DNA of 64,000 bases, from positions 123,186-187,185 of the forward strand of contig FMBT01000378.1 of assembly GCA_900095095.1 (NCBI GenBank). Direction: 5' to 3'. Position numbers and translations under genes: made by a program. Positions 34,432-44,306 of this stretch are shown piece by piece. The notes under the pieces were generated by a model. The model was not told the origin of the DNA. It did not search any database and worked only from the letters and a program-made list of their open reading frames with translations. Numbering within the stretch: position 1 is the stretch's first letter; each line of letters starts with the position of its first letter. Source of the DNA: Fragilariopsis cylindrus CCMP1102 (Eukaryota > Bacillariophyta > Bacillariophyceae > Bacillariales > Bacillariaceae).

Positions 34432-37400
34432 AGGTGACGATGACAACGAGAACAACGAGGAGAAGAAATTATTAGCATCAAGAAAACAATTTAAAGAACA
34501 CAACAATAACGAATCAGATATACCAGAACTAATATGTAAAGTAGATAAGGATGACTCCTCTGACGATAGCAGTGACGAAGACACTCCACGACGAAAAGAA
34601 AACCTACCACTTGAAAAGAGACTGGAACAACTAAAAGAAGCGATAGAAAGAATGCGTAGTGCACAGAGAGGAAATAGAATGCCAGGACTGCAGGAAAGGG
34701 ACAGAGAAGATAGTGATAGTGAGAGCGAGAACGAGGAGGAAGACGATAACAAGGACATACCAAGTTTACAGGACAGAAACATAGAAGATAGTGATAGCGA
34801 AAATGATGAGGAAGACTCATCGGCTGATACTTTCGATGATGACTTGTACTTTGTGCCTAGTGACGAGGACGAGGACAGGTCAATCACAAGCGAGAACGAC
34901 AACATCATAAACATGTTACCTCGGCCTGCAATAGACGAACTTGATGAAGAAGAAGCAGAGGCGATTGGCAGCCCAATGGATACACCAAAATTGCCAGGGA
35001 TGATACGTATATCAGGTTGCAATCCGGACGGAATAAAAGCACAGGAACTACAAAGTCAACTTCAACACTCCATGGATCTGGGAATAGACATACAATGCTA
35101 TTCAGAGGTCAACCGAAATTTTCTACGTACAGAAGTACGTCATAAATTTTACGAAGGAACGAAATCAATGGACCGATCATCCAAAGCAGTATGGGGAACC
35201 AGTCTATTCACCACTGATAGCAACTATAAACCGGGAGGAACAGCAATAGTTACACGAGGAAAGACGGCTGGGCGAGTAAAGAAGAGCGGATCAGACAAAT
35301 TGGGACGGTGGACATACCAATTGCTCGACGGACAAGGCAACAAAGACATACTGATAGTGAGCATTTATCAGTGTTGTAAACAACCTACAAATCCTGGAGG
35401 TCACACAGCGTACCATCAACAAGAAGTACTACTAAGCGAAAGAGACAGCACGGACAGAGACCCTAGACGAAATTTCTTTCGAGATATAAAAGAGTTTATC
35501 AAGAAATTCCTCTCACTTGAATCAACCACAATAATCCCATTTATTATCGGAGATTGGAACGAAGAATGCAAAGGTTCATCAACCTCCCAAAAACTATGTA
35601 ACGCATTTGGCTTAGTAAACATATTCAACAGATTGCATCCAAACCATAAACAGTTCAAAACTCAAATCAGAGGATCACGAATCATCGATTTTGCACTCAC
35701 ATTGCCAGAAATAGCGGATAAAGTAACAAACTTTGTTTATGAACCATTCAAATACAGATTGAAAGGTGACCATCGGGCGTTCTATTTTGATATAGGCGAG
35801 AAGCAACTCTTTGGAAATGACAAAGACACAGTATCCGAATCAGAAGGCCGCACTTTCAAAAGCAACGACAAGAAAGCTGTAATACAGTACTTAGAGGAGT
35901 CACATCGTCACCTACTCTCAAACAACGTGTTCGACCGAATGAAAAAGCTTTTCCAAGCAAAAGAACCCAATCACGAAGAAGCGGAAAGACTAGACCGAGA
36001 ACTGACACGAGCATGTCAGCATGGGTCAAACAAGTGCCACAAACACCGACTCGACTACTGGTGCGTAGAAACACACGAGATAAAAAGAAATTTGTCCGTA
36101 TGGTGCCAATTCAACGCTAGACGTAAACGACACATACGATCAACGGCCCTCATAGCCCGTGCTACTGCATTAGGATTGAATCTGGTGGAAGACATGCCGG
36201 TGGAGAATATCAAGACAGAAATAGATCTACTTCGTACCAAATTGAAACAAATACATAAAACATCCGCAGACAACAGAGACAAATTTCTACTGGAAAGAGC
36301 AAATATTTACGACGATACAGGAGATAAGAAGAAAGCTAAGATACTTCGCAATATCAGAAAGAATGAAAGAGAGGCACGGGCGTTTGGAAAACTTCAATTC
36401 CAACGGGGTAGAATGAACAAAGGAGGAGGAATAACTCGACTGCAGGTTCCTAAATCATGGCCAACAATGGAGGAATACGACGATGAAGTAGATTATGTGC
36501 TCGATGATCCCAAACTAGTCAACCAGAACGACGCTGCGCAATGGAAGGAAGTGAACTGCCCTAAAGAGATCGAATTCCTCTTGATATTACGTAATCAAAG
36601 ACACTTTGGACAGGCAGAAACAGACGGTACCCCGTTCACAACTGAAGCTATGAAACACAAATTCAACTGGAATGCATCTACAAACGAGGCAGAACTAGTC
36701 CTAGAGGGCGAATACGATGACGAAACAATTTCCGAAGTAACACGTCTCTTCCTGGACAATATGACACGCGTAACCGAAGTTGATGATACTATTAAATATA
36801 TCACAAAAGAGGAGTTCACGGGAAAATTTAGTTCTTGGAGAGAATCAACATCAACATCTCCCAGTGGAAGACACCTCGGACACTATAAAGCCCTAGTTGC
36901 AACGATAGACAAAACGCTTAAGGAAGAGGAACGGACTAAATACAAAGACTTTCAAAATGATATCGCTGAGTGCTATATAACACTAATAAATTACGCAATC
37001 AAACACAGATATTCTCTTACAAGATGGAAGACAATTGTTAACATGATGATTTACAAAGAAGAAGGGAACGTGAAAATACATCGACTCCGTGTGATACATC
37101 TCTATGAAGCAGATCTTGGTTTCCTTTGGGGCGCAAAGTGGGGAAAGTCAATGAAGAAAGCAGTCAAAGAAAAGAAACTACATCAAGGACAGTATGGCGG
37201 ACTACCAGGACGAGATTGTACATCTTTAACATACCTCGAAGAATTGCGATTTGACTATTCGCTACTGACAAGGTACTCATTCGCAAACTTCGACAATGAT
37301 GCAACAGCATGTTATGACCGTATACTCTGCTCGATTGCAAGCCTGTCCGGGAGAAAATACGGTATACACAAAGACATTATATTCATACACGCACAAACAT

Positions 37401-40400
37401 TAGAAGAAGCAGAATTCAAACTGAAGATATCAACAAAAATGTCTGATAAATCGTATCGTCACTGTATACGATTTCCAATACATGGCACAGGACAAGGATC
37501 GACAAATTCGCCTACAATCTGGTGTTTTATATCAAGCGTGTTGTTCCAAAGCCACAACGAGAAAGCTCATGGAATGCTATTTGAATCTCCGGATGGGGAG
37601 ATGCTCGTACGATTTAATATGGTTGGGTTTGTAGACGATTCAACTTGCATCACCGGAATTAGCAAGAATGAAACACTCGCAGACCTAATATCGAAGATGA
37701 CAGCAGACGCACAACTCTGGCACGACCTACTTTGGTGTTCTGGAGGGAAATTAGAACTGTCAAAGTGCGGATATCACGTCATCCATTTCGACTTTGAAGA
37801 CAGCGGTATACCTCACATGATTAGAAGCCCAGGAGAATCGATAATATTAAAAAACGACCAAGGATCCGACGTGACAGTTCTGTCAAAGAACATATATCAA
37901 ACCAGAACAAACCTAGGACATAAGAAAGCACCAGCCGGAGGACGAATAGGGCAGACGTCAACCGTACTAGACAAAGCAGTCAAGACGACAGAGGCAATTG
38001 TAAATTGCGGATGCTCCAGATCAGAAACAAGGATGTTATACGATTCAGTGTGGAAACCAGCCGTGGAATATACCATTCCCCAGTCATTCATGTCACCAAA
38101 ACAACTAAAGTCAATCGAAAGAGCGAGTCTTCCTAAGATTTATGCAGCGTGTGGATTCAATCGCAATACATCTCGTGCAGTTCTAGCAGGACCAACCAAT
38201 CTGGCTGGGGGCGGGTTTACCCCACTCCACGCCGTGGCAGGAACAGGCTATGTCATGCACTTCCTCAAAAACTGGCGAACGCCAACCGAAGATATAGGAA
38301 AACAACTACGAATCGTATACGCCTGGACAGCTTGGCAAGCAGGCATCTCATTCCCACTATTCGAACAACCAGCAACAGCGATTCCATATCTCAAAGGTAA
38401 TGTGATACCAGCAACAAGAAAATACCTATCAGATATCGATGGACAGATTCTCCTCGATAACACATTGATCCGGCCACCGTTACGAACTAACGATCACTGC
38501 ATTATGGATAGAACACTCTCAATGGACATGACGCCTACCCAAATGGAAAGAATCAACTGCGTTCGAATGTTCCTGGGCGTGACCTACTTAAGTGAAATAT
38601 GTACTATATCCGGATACTTCCTCAGAGAAGGAATATCAACAGGGAATCATGATCCCGACAGTTACCATACAACATTGAACAAGGCAAAGCAAACGAGACC
38701 AAATAGTCGCAGTTGGACGCTGTGGAAAAGAGTTCTAGATACATTCACAACGAGCAACAACAGGTTGAAAACACCAGTAGGAACTTGGACGGCAGAACAT
38801 AGCCAGTCCGGCAGATGGGAATCATATCAGAAGGAGAGCCATGTCTACCGATACAACAAGGCGAAAGAAAACACCGACCACTGCTGGGAAAAATACGATA
38901 GATTTGGAACAAACCTCAAACTAGTCACTACAATACCATTCGATCAATTTGAGCCGAGCACTGGCCTTCCAATTAACATTACCGCTTTCGACAACGGACA
39001 ACTCTATGGAGATTTTACAGCAACAACCTCATCACACACTCTACAATCACCGACACATTCTGGTCCAATGGTAGACTGGGATAAGTTCATCGTGGCACAA
39101 CCTACATGGATACATGCATTGCTCATTGACGTACATTTCTACACAACCGACGATGGACGACCGGACTTCTTTGAATTATTAAAAGAACACAACCAACACG
39201 GATATCTCATCAGCGTATCCGACGGTTCAGTGGTGTTTCACAACATGAGTTTTGGTTGGGTATTAGCAACGCCCACAGGCACTAGGTTAGTGGGATCGAA
39301 AGGTCCATGTAATGGGAGAGGTAACTCACTCCGCGCTGAGGGAGCAGGGCTCCTCTCCGTAACAATGTTCCTTTCCATCATGGCAAAATACTTGAAACTA
39401 CCCCACCTACATGTGATGTGTATTTCGGATAATGCTGAATTGATCAGACGATGCACCGCCCACAAAGATTATAATGAACCTTTTCCAAACGAAACACTAC
39501 GCTCCGAACATGATATCACAGAACAAATATACATGTCACAGAAAGAACATAACATTAGATCCAGATTTCAGTGGGTTAAAGGACATCAAGATAACGACAA
39601 GTCGAAGGACGAACTACCACTAGAAGCACAGTTGAACATAGAAGCAGACGCATTGGCTGGTGAATTTCAAAAGACGGACGGAAAATTCAGACCAATTGTA
39701 CACATGCTACCTAGCTGTCCGGCTATGCTTGCTATCAGAGGTATCAGCGTAACAAGTAACTATCGACAACAACTCGTTCGCGCTTACGTTGAGCCAGAAT
39801 ATATACAGTATCTTCAGTACAGATTTGGATGGTCAGATGACACCATTGGCCTTATGGCATGGAAAAGTTTATCAATTGCAATTAATCGAATACAACGCAA
39901 TGTACTTATCACAAAAGTTTGCAATGATCTCCTTCCAACAGCAACAACACTATATCGACAACGATACCAAACACACGACACTTGTAGCCTGTGCCACCAA
40001 GAGGAAACCAGAGATCATATATTACGATGCACATCACCATCGCGTCTTCGATGGAGACGGAAGATGCTGCACTCTCTAAGGACAAGACTTGAATACCTAG
40101 AAACAGAATTCGCAATAACAGAAACAGTGTGTTCTGCTATAGCTGAATGGTTTGAGAACGAAACTGTGGACGTAACAAAATACCCAAAGCGCTTTCACAA
40201 AGCAATAAAAACACAAACAACTATAGGGTGGAGACACTTTTTCTCCGGAAAGATATCAACAGCATGGCTTGACCTTCAGAAGGAGAGTAAAACCAAAACG
40301 GTTGGCAATAAACCAGCTAGTTATAGTTGGGGAGCATCAATAGTTGAAGTAACACTGGTACAATTCATCAACCTGTGGGAAATAAGGAACGAAGAAGTCC

Positions 40401-40828
40401 ACGGGAAGACAATTGAACAACAGGAAACAACAAGAAAGACAAGACTTGCAGTAGAAGTAAAACGTCTAAATGCAATGAGAGAGTTCGCAAGACCAAGTGA
40501 TGCATGTCTTTTCATCGACGACGAACAGGCATTCATAGAACGGTCAACAGCAACATCAATCGCAACTTTTGTCAGCAGCCATCGGCGTGCAATACTTGAC
40601 AGCGTCAAGAAATGGACAAAAACTGCACAGACTAGAACAACATCAATTCTCCATTGGCTCCAACAGAGCAACACAGAAACAACAATAGAAAAGATACACA
40701 CAAGACAACGAAACAAATTGATTAATGATGGAAGGAAGAAAGTAAGACGGCGCCGTCGACGACAACAGCAGCATGGTAGACAGAAATCAATTGCAGGATA
40801 TTTCACTCTGAATAACATCCTAACCTAA
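34424..40828 (+). CDS. LINE ORF2 polyprotein: APE endonuclease, reverse transcriptase, RNase H
   Basis: This 2134-aa ORF starts with an acidic Glu/Asp/Ser leader (1-190). The endonuclease/exonuclease/phosphatase-type region at about 195-460 has GDWNEE at 376, SRIIDFALT and GDHRAFYFDI as its catalytic landmarks. The reverse transcriptase spans about 780-1150. FDNDATACYD at 955-964 supplies the first Asp, GTGQGSTNSP is the template-grip motif, and FVDD (Asp 1071-1072) stands in place of the usual YADD. RNase H at about 1595-1750 shows SDGS (Asp1600), an acidic GNSLRAEGAGLL, SDNAEL and WVKGHQDN. A CCHC-like knuckle CSLCHQEETRDHILRC lies near 1853. The C-terminus is strongly basic (VRRRRRRQQQ) and ends with QKSIAGYF (2120-2127), a match to the PIP box. 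The protein nicks target DNA and primes reverse transcription in the nucleus, by analogy with LINEs. Confidence 0.9.
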   Translation: MNRGDDDNENNEEKKLLASRKQFKEHNNNESDIPELICKVDKDDSSDDSSDEDTPRRKENLPLEKRLEQLKEAIERMRSAQRGNRMPGLQERDREDSDSESENEEEDDNKDIPSLQDRNIEDSDSENDEEDSSADTFDDDLYFVPSDEDEDRSITSENDNIINMLPRPAIDELDEEEAEAIGSPMDTPKLPGMIRISGCNPDGIKAQELQSQLQHSMDLGIDIQCYSEVNRNFLRTEVRHKFYEGTKSMDRSSKAVWGTSLFTTDSNYKPGGTAIVTRGKTAGRVKKSGSDKLGRWTYQLLDGQGNKDILIVSIYQCCKQPTNPGGHTAYHQQEVLLSERDSTDRDPRRNFFRDIKEFIKKFLSLESTTIIPFIIGDWNEECKGSSTSQKLCNAFGLVNIFNRLHPNHKQFKTQIRGSRIIDFALTLPEIADKVTNFVYEPFKYRLKGDHRAFYFDIGEKQLFGNDKDTVSESEGRTFKSNDKKAVIQYLEESHRHLLSNNVFDRMKKLFQAKEPNHEEAERLDRELTRACQHGSNKCHKHRLDYWCVETHEIKRNLSVWCQFNARRKRHIRSTALIARATALGLNLVEDMPVENIKTEIDLLRTKLKQIHKTSADNRDKFLLERANIYDDTGDKKKAKILRNIRKNEREARAFGKLQFQRGRMNKGGGITRLQVPKSWPTMEEYDDEVDYVLDDPKLVNQNDAAQWKEVNCPKEIEFLLILRNQRHFGQAETDGTPFTTEAMKHKFNWNASTNEAELVLEGEYDDETISEVTRLFLDNMTRVTEVDDTIKYITKEEFTGKFSSWRESTSTSPSGRHLGHYKALVATIDKTLKEEERTKYKDFQNDIAECYITLINYAIKHRYSLTRWKTIVNMMIYKEEGNVKIHRLRVIHLYEADLGFLWGAKWGKSMKKAVKEKKLHQGQYGGLPGRDCTSLTYLEELRFDYSLLTRYSFANFDNDATACYDRILCSIASLSGRKYGIHKDIIFIHAQTLEEAEFKLKISTKMSDKSYRHCIRFPIHGTGQGSTNSPTIWCFISSVLFQSHNEKAHGMLFESPDGEMLVRFNMVGFVDDSTCITGISKNETLADLISKMTADAQLWHDLLWCSGGKLELSKCGYHVIHFDFEDSGIPHMIRSPGESIILKNDQGSDVTVLSKNIYQTRTNLGHKKAPAGGRIGQTSTVLDKAVKTTEAIVNCGCSRSETRMLYDSVWKPAVEYTIPQSFMSPKQLKSIERASLPKIYAACGFNRNTSRAVLAGPTNLAGGGFTPLHAVAGTGYVMHFLKNWRTPTEDIGKQLRIVYAWTAWQAGISFPLFEQPATAIPYLKGNVIPATRKYLSDIDGQILLDNTLIRPPLRTNDHCIMDRTLSMDMTPTQMERINCVRMFLGVTYLSEICTISGYFLREGISTGNHDPDSYHTTLNKAKQTRPNSRSWTLWKRVLDTFTTSNNRLKTPVGTWTAEHSQSGRWESYQKESHVYRYNKAKENTDHCWEKYDRFGTNLKLVTTIPFDQFEPSTGLPINITAFDNGQLYGDFTATTSSHTLQSPTHSGPMVDWDKFIVAQPTWIHALLIDVHFYTTDDGRPDFFELLKEHNQHGYLISVSDGSVVFHNMSFGWVLATPTGTRLVGSKGPCNGRGNSLRAEGAGLLSVTMFLSIMAKYLKLPHLHVMCISDNAELIRRCTAHKDYNEPFPNETLRSEHDITEQIYMSQKEHNIRSRFQWVKGHQDNDKSKDELPLEAQLNIEADALAGEFQKTDGKFRPIVHMLPSCPAMLAIRGISVTSNYRQQLVRAYVEPEYIQYLQYRFGWSDDTIGLMAWKSLSIAINRIQRNVLITKVCNDLLPTATTLYRQRYQTHDTCSLCHQEETRDHILRCTSPSRLRWRRKMLHSLRTRLEYLETEFAITETVCSAIAEWFENETVDVTKYPKRFHKAIKTQTTIGWRHFFSGKISTAWLDLQKESKTKTVGNKPASYSWGASIVEVTLVQFINLWEIRNEEVHGKTIEQQETTRKTRLAVEVKRLNAMREFARPSDACLFIDDEQAFIERSTATSIATFVSSHRRAILDSVKKWTKTAQTRTTSILHWLQQSNTETTIEKIHTRQRNKLINDGRKKVRRRRRRQQQHGRQKSIAGYFTLNNILT
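40781..40804 (+). other. PIP-box-like PCNA-binding motif codons
   Basis: These codons encode QKSIAGYF, which fits Qxx(I/L/M)xx(F/Y)(F/Y) exactly. They directly follow a run of Arg and Gln and lie 7 codons before the stop. Basic residues beside a C-terminal PIP box are typical of genuine PCNA ligands. Confidence 0.6.
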
Positions 40829-41952
40829 CCTAATATAGAACTAACTAAATCGTCGTGCCCTTAACAGGGTTGCCGCGTCTCCGTGTTATTATGTGGCCAT
40901 AGACGTCCATGATACCGGGAGGATTATAAATAATACTTTTAATATATTAATTAATATATGTAGATTAATATTCATAAGAATCAATCGAATCAAAAACGAA
41001 GATTCATCGAATCAATCAGCCAAAGGCTCTAAATTGTTTTCACGATCAAAATAATCATGAATCTTCGAGATGACATACATATTATATTATAATATAATAT
41101 AGAAAATTAAAAATAATAGTCACACACCTGTATATATAGCAGTACGGACGGTATATGCAGGATCTAAAAGTTTGTTACTGTATGCGGAAAATTTTGCATG
41201 CATTACTGTATATGACATATCCCAGAAGAATGTGCGCGTGGAGCATAAACTCATCACTGCAGAGCTGAGTACAGCACAGTACGTATGACTAGTCTTAATA
41301 ACACGAAAATATCATTTAAGCAATTATCAATATTATGAGCGATGTTTGTATTTATGTTCCAAGACGATCTTAATAGTTATTGTCGTTGGCGCTTATTTTA
41401 ATTAATTTTAATTTTATCTTCAAAGGAAATGAAAGAATGAAATTCTTTTTTCCTATCACTGATCGTGTTAAATTTACTCTTTCTTATTGGCATCGGCATT
41501 ATTTGATTGAAATTATCACGAAAATGTCAATTAAATACCGTAAAATTTTACAGCTGATGGTTAATTAATACTAATTTTGCCTTAAAGGTGATTTAATTAA
41601 GTATGTTAATAACTTGCCTGTTTTAGGCCGCGCGCCACTATGGGTCTGGAAAAGAGAGAAAGAAAGAAATTGTTTTACTTTTCCATCGTGATGATTTCAC
41701 TATTTCATCTTCATTGAATGGGTGGTCAAGATATTGCTTACTATAATTTACAAAACGTAAGTCAAGGAACATCAACACTGTCAGCAACTCTCAACAGAAC
41801 CAGAATCACATCAATCCGCTATTGAATGGGTGGTCAAGATATTGCTCACAATAATTTAACAACCATAAATCAAAGAACATCAAGACTGTCAACTATCAAC
41901 AGACCTAGAACCAACTACTGTTACTAGGTCATACGTCGTCATATATATCGAA
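40829..41952. other. LINE 3' UTR and intergenic region
   Basis: The first ~85 bases, GC-richer and beginning CCTAACCTAA-like, are probably the LINE 3' UTR. Beyond about 40920 the sequence turns very AT-rich with TATATTATAAT runs. A tandem duplication lies at 41712-41920. The 62-aa ORF at 41380 has no support as a gene. Confidence 0.5.
41712..41920 (+). repeat. Tandem duplication (~109 bp) upstream of the RVxF protein gene
   Basis: Both units begin ATTGAATGGGTGGTCAAGAT (41712 and 41821) and continue with matching ATTTA.CAA, AACATCAA.ACTGTCA and CAACAGA.CC blocks. The second unit ends about 30 bp before the ORF start at 41953, so promoter or 5' UTR sequence has been duplicated. Confidence 0.8.
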
Positions 41953-42516
41953 ATGAATATAAAAAAGACGGTACGATTTCAGGATCAGGAATATCATGAA
42001 CGAGATAATAGCCCTGAAAGTATTAGTGGCTTAGGACACTTAACTAGCAGTATCAACAGCGATGCTAGCATTAGTACCAGCAGCTTTAGAGCTGCTGTTG
42101 CGAAAGAGGTAACTCGTCTCACGAAAATCCCAAAGGATCTCTTCTCTTTATCTTCTACGCAAGACCGCCGGTGGGATTCCCGCCCTTCATCACAAAAGAA
42201 GCAAACGTCATCAAGCAGTACTTTATCAGATGATCTTCTACAACTGTTACTTGGAGAAATGTCTTCTTCTTCGTCTCTTGGGGCGTCTTCTTCCGTAGGA
42301 ATGAATGATAAAGGCAGTAAGAGCAACAGGAAGAACTACAGTCCTCCTTCAATTCCTCTGCGTAAGGAGAGTACGGATTCGCTACTCAAGGCAATTGTGG
42401 ATAGGGGGAAAGGATGGTCTTCGTCATCATTGTCGTCATCGTCCTCAACTTCCTTTCCTACGGCAACTACTCCCTATAACAACATCTATAACACTAAGAG
42501 GAATCATAGTTTTTAA
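41953..42516 (+). CDS. Small Ser-rich protein with N-terminal PP1-docking motif match
   Basis: This 187-aa protein has no recognised fold and is Ser-rich, presumably disordered. Residues 4-8 read KTVRF inside MNIKKTVRFQDQEYHE, a textbook RVxF-type protein phosphatase 1 docking sequence with an upstream basic and downstream acidic environment. Two short hydrophobic helices are possible (FRAAVAKEVTRLTKIPKDLF and LSDDLLQLLLGEM). SPPSIPLRKESTDSLLKAIV could be a phosphorylation site region. A PP1 regulatory or inhibitor role is an inference from one short motif. The upstream region carries a tandem duplication. Confidence 0.6.
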   Translation: MNIKKTVRFQDQEYHERDNSPESISGLGHLTSSINSDASISTSSFRAAVAKEVTRLTKIPKDLFSLSSTQDRRWDSRPSSQKKQTSSSSTLSDDLLQLLLGEMSSSSSLGASSSVGMNDKGSKSNRKNYSPPSIPLRKESTDSLLKAIVDRGKGWSSSSLSSSSSTSFPTATTPYNNIYNTKRNHSF

Positions 42517-42692
42517 ACTATTGAGATGATCAATAAGGATCAAAAATAGATTGATATCATTAGGAATTTTGTGCATGCCGTATCTTTTATTTTGAACCGC
42601 AACAGAAACGTATAGCATTGACAAATCTTTGTGTGTATAAAATATCTCACCACTCTTTAGATATATTGAATGAAAATAAAGATAAAATAAAA

Positions 42693-44306
42693 TTAAAGTT
42701 GACTAATCTCTCGCAAAGCATCCTCGATCTTCTGTTCCCTCTCAATATAAAATTTTCTCGTTTTGTCCTTACGCTGTGAGCTTAACCATTCTCCAAGATT
42801 CTTTCCGTCTTCTTTGTGATCTTGTGGGACATTACAATGCCCTTCTTTATCTTTGTATTCCATAAGAAGCTTGATGTTTTCATCCCATTCACCATCAAAT
42901 GAATCCCACACTATACCTAGCTCCTCTAGTTGATTTTCTTTTACGGTATCAAGTGTTCCTCTCTTTTTGTCCTTACGTTGTGAGCTTAACCAACTTCCAA
43001 GAGTCACTCCATCTTCCTTGTGACTGTATGGGATTTGACAGTGCCCTTCTCTATCTTTGTATTCCATAAGAAGTTTGATGTTTTCATCCCATTCAGATTC
43101 AAATACATCCCACAATATACCATTTGATTCTAATAGTTCTATTTGACGTGGATTTAATCCATCTCCCTTGTACCGTCGAAGGTGATTTGTGACCCATTGT
43201 CGAAATTGTGGATTATTTTTGTATTTGTTTGGAACTGAATGATAGTTCTGATCCTTAGTGTACACAATAAAGCGTTCCTTCATTTCAAGCCATGTTGGAC
43301 TGACATTGTTAGCATATTTATTTTGTTCTGCAATATGCAAATGGGTAAGTTCAACACATGGCGTTCCATCATCGAGTTGAATGGGAAATCCCGAATTATC
43401 ATAGGGTACGCAATCGTTTCGATCCATATTGCATTGGTGGCACATAGGGACAAGATGTGCATACTCCTTTTTGTTAATGAAAACATGCGCTCCTACTGTC
43501 GGTTCATTACTGCATCCTTCAGTGCTACATTTCGATGGCCACGAATGACCAGTTTCTTCTAACCATTGTTTTTTGAAAGTACGGTATTCTTTAAAGGTAT
43601 TTTGTTTGTCATCTTTTCTTACTGGTTTTTCGGATGAACTACCAACCATATACCCTGCAGTATCTCCTTTTTTTGATGTGTAGATATCCCATTCATATTC
43701 AAATACATCCCACACTATACCTAGTTCCTCTAGTTGTTTTTCTTTCACGGTATCAAGTGTTCCTCTCTTTTTATCTTGACGCTGTGTATTCAACCATTTT
43801 CCAAGATTCTTCCAAGTATGAACTATACCAAGTTGCTCCATATCGATTTCAAGTAATTTCTGGGCCATATCATCTGTAAAACAACGAAGGTCGGGCTGGA
43901 AAGCCCCGCATCCCGTGTCAATAGATTCTTCAATACACTGAAGATCGCGTAGTGCAATACTTTCTGTAGATAAAGGATACCGACCTAGCTTCTCCAGTTC
44001 GACTTTGCATTGACGCAATTCGTCCTCTAACATCGTTCTCAAATCGGGGAGCTTTTTTTTGATGTGATAAAGCATCCGAGATTTTCCGACGGATTGCATC
44101 CGAACAACGACACAGGAAGGAACGTTTTTGGCAAGATCTTTTTCACCTTCAAGGATTTCGTGTGCCTTGTCGATTGCATTGAAATACTCATACGATTTAC
44201 TATCACTCAAAAACTGTCTTCGACATTCATTTTGTTTCGGAACAAAATACCGAAGTTTGCGGGGTGAAAATGGTTTACGAAGACGAGTTAGCATTGTAAA
44301 AATCAT
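42693..44306 (-). CDS. Chimeric protein: dynamin-like remnants, HNH-like zinc motif and helicase-associated repeats
   Basis: This 537-aa ORF joins several pieces. Residues about 40-75 end in VVVRMQSVGKS, resembling the dynamin P-loop (VVVGxQSxGKS) but with Arg for the first Gly. The next residues, MLYHIKKKLPDLRTMLEDEL, resemble the start of a dynamin stalk, so nearly the whole GTPase core is absent. Helicase-associated (HA, PF03457-type) units follow: a partial one at about 165-208 (NLGKWLNTQRQDKK), and two fuller ones at about 395-465 and 467-535 (LMEYKDREGHCQIPYSHKED, LGSWLSSQRKDKK). Between them, CSTEGCSN (about 259), AHVFINKKEYAHLVPMCHQCN (about 272-293) looks like a treble-clef HNH-type zinc motif. 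No helicase motifs are present. Activity is unknown, and it may be an expressed chimera or a pseudogene. Confidence 0.68.
   Translation of the reverse strand: MIFTMLTRLRKPFSPRKLRYFVPKQNECRRQFLSDSKSYEYFNAIDKAHEILEGEKDLAKNVPSCVVVRMQSVGKSRMLYHIKKKLPDLRTMLEDELRQCKVELEKLGRYPLSTESIALRDLQCIEESIDTGCGAFQPDLRCFTDDMAQKLLEIDMEQLGIVHTWKNLGKWLNTQRQDKKRGTLDTVKEKQLEELGIVWDVFEYEWDIYTSKKGDTAGYMVGSSSEKPVRKDDKQNTFKEYRTFKKQWLEETGHSWPSKCSTEGCSNEPTVGAHVFINKKEYAHLVPMCHQCNMDRNDCVPYDNSGFPIQLDDGTPCVELTHLHIAEQNKYANNVSPTWLEMKERFIVYTKDQNYHSVPNKYKNNPQFRQWVTNHLRRYKGDGLNPRQIELLESNGILWDVFESEWDENIKLLMEYKDREGHCQIPYSHKEDGVTLGSWLSSQRKDKKRGTLDTVKENQLEELGIVWDSFDGEWDENIKLLMEYKDKEGHCNVPQDHKEDGKNLGEWLSSQRKDKTRKFYIEREQKIEDALREISQL

Larger units (their letters stand above)
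31730..40915 (+). mobile_element. Full-length non-LTR retrotransposon (APE/RT/RNase H type)
   Basis: Two long ORFs, 882 and 2134 codons, are both uninterrupted. They overlap by the 8 nt ATGAATAG (34424-34431), an arrangement that suits termination-coupled reinitiation. ORF2 order is acidic leader, APE endonuclease, RT, RNase H, zinc knuckle and basic tail. APE plus RNase H suggests the I/Tad/R1-like side of LINE diversity; the clade is not settled. Element limits are approximate: neither poly-A nor a target duplication is clear, and the 3' UTR is short. Intact ORFs imply recent activity. Codon and base composition are more GC-rich than the neighbouring host genes. Confidence 0.88.

Noticed and set aside
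34417-35022. 201-aa minus-strand Ser-rich ORF
   Set aside because: It is antisense to the acidic leader of LINE ORF2; composition fully explained by the GAT/GAA/AGT codons of the real frame.
31730-40915. Poly-A tail and target-site duplication for the LINE
   Set aside because: AT-rich flanks gave no convincing matching duplication, so element limits are left approximate.
41380-41568. 62-aa plus-strand ORF
   Set aside because: No motif, AT-rich Ile/Phe/Lys composition expected by chance.
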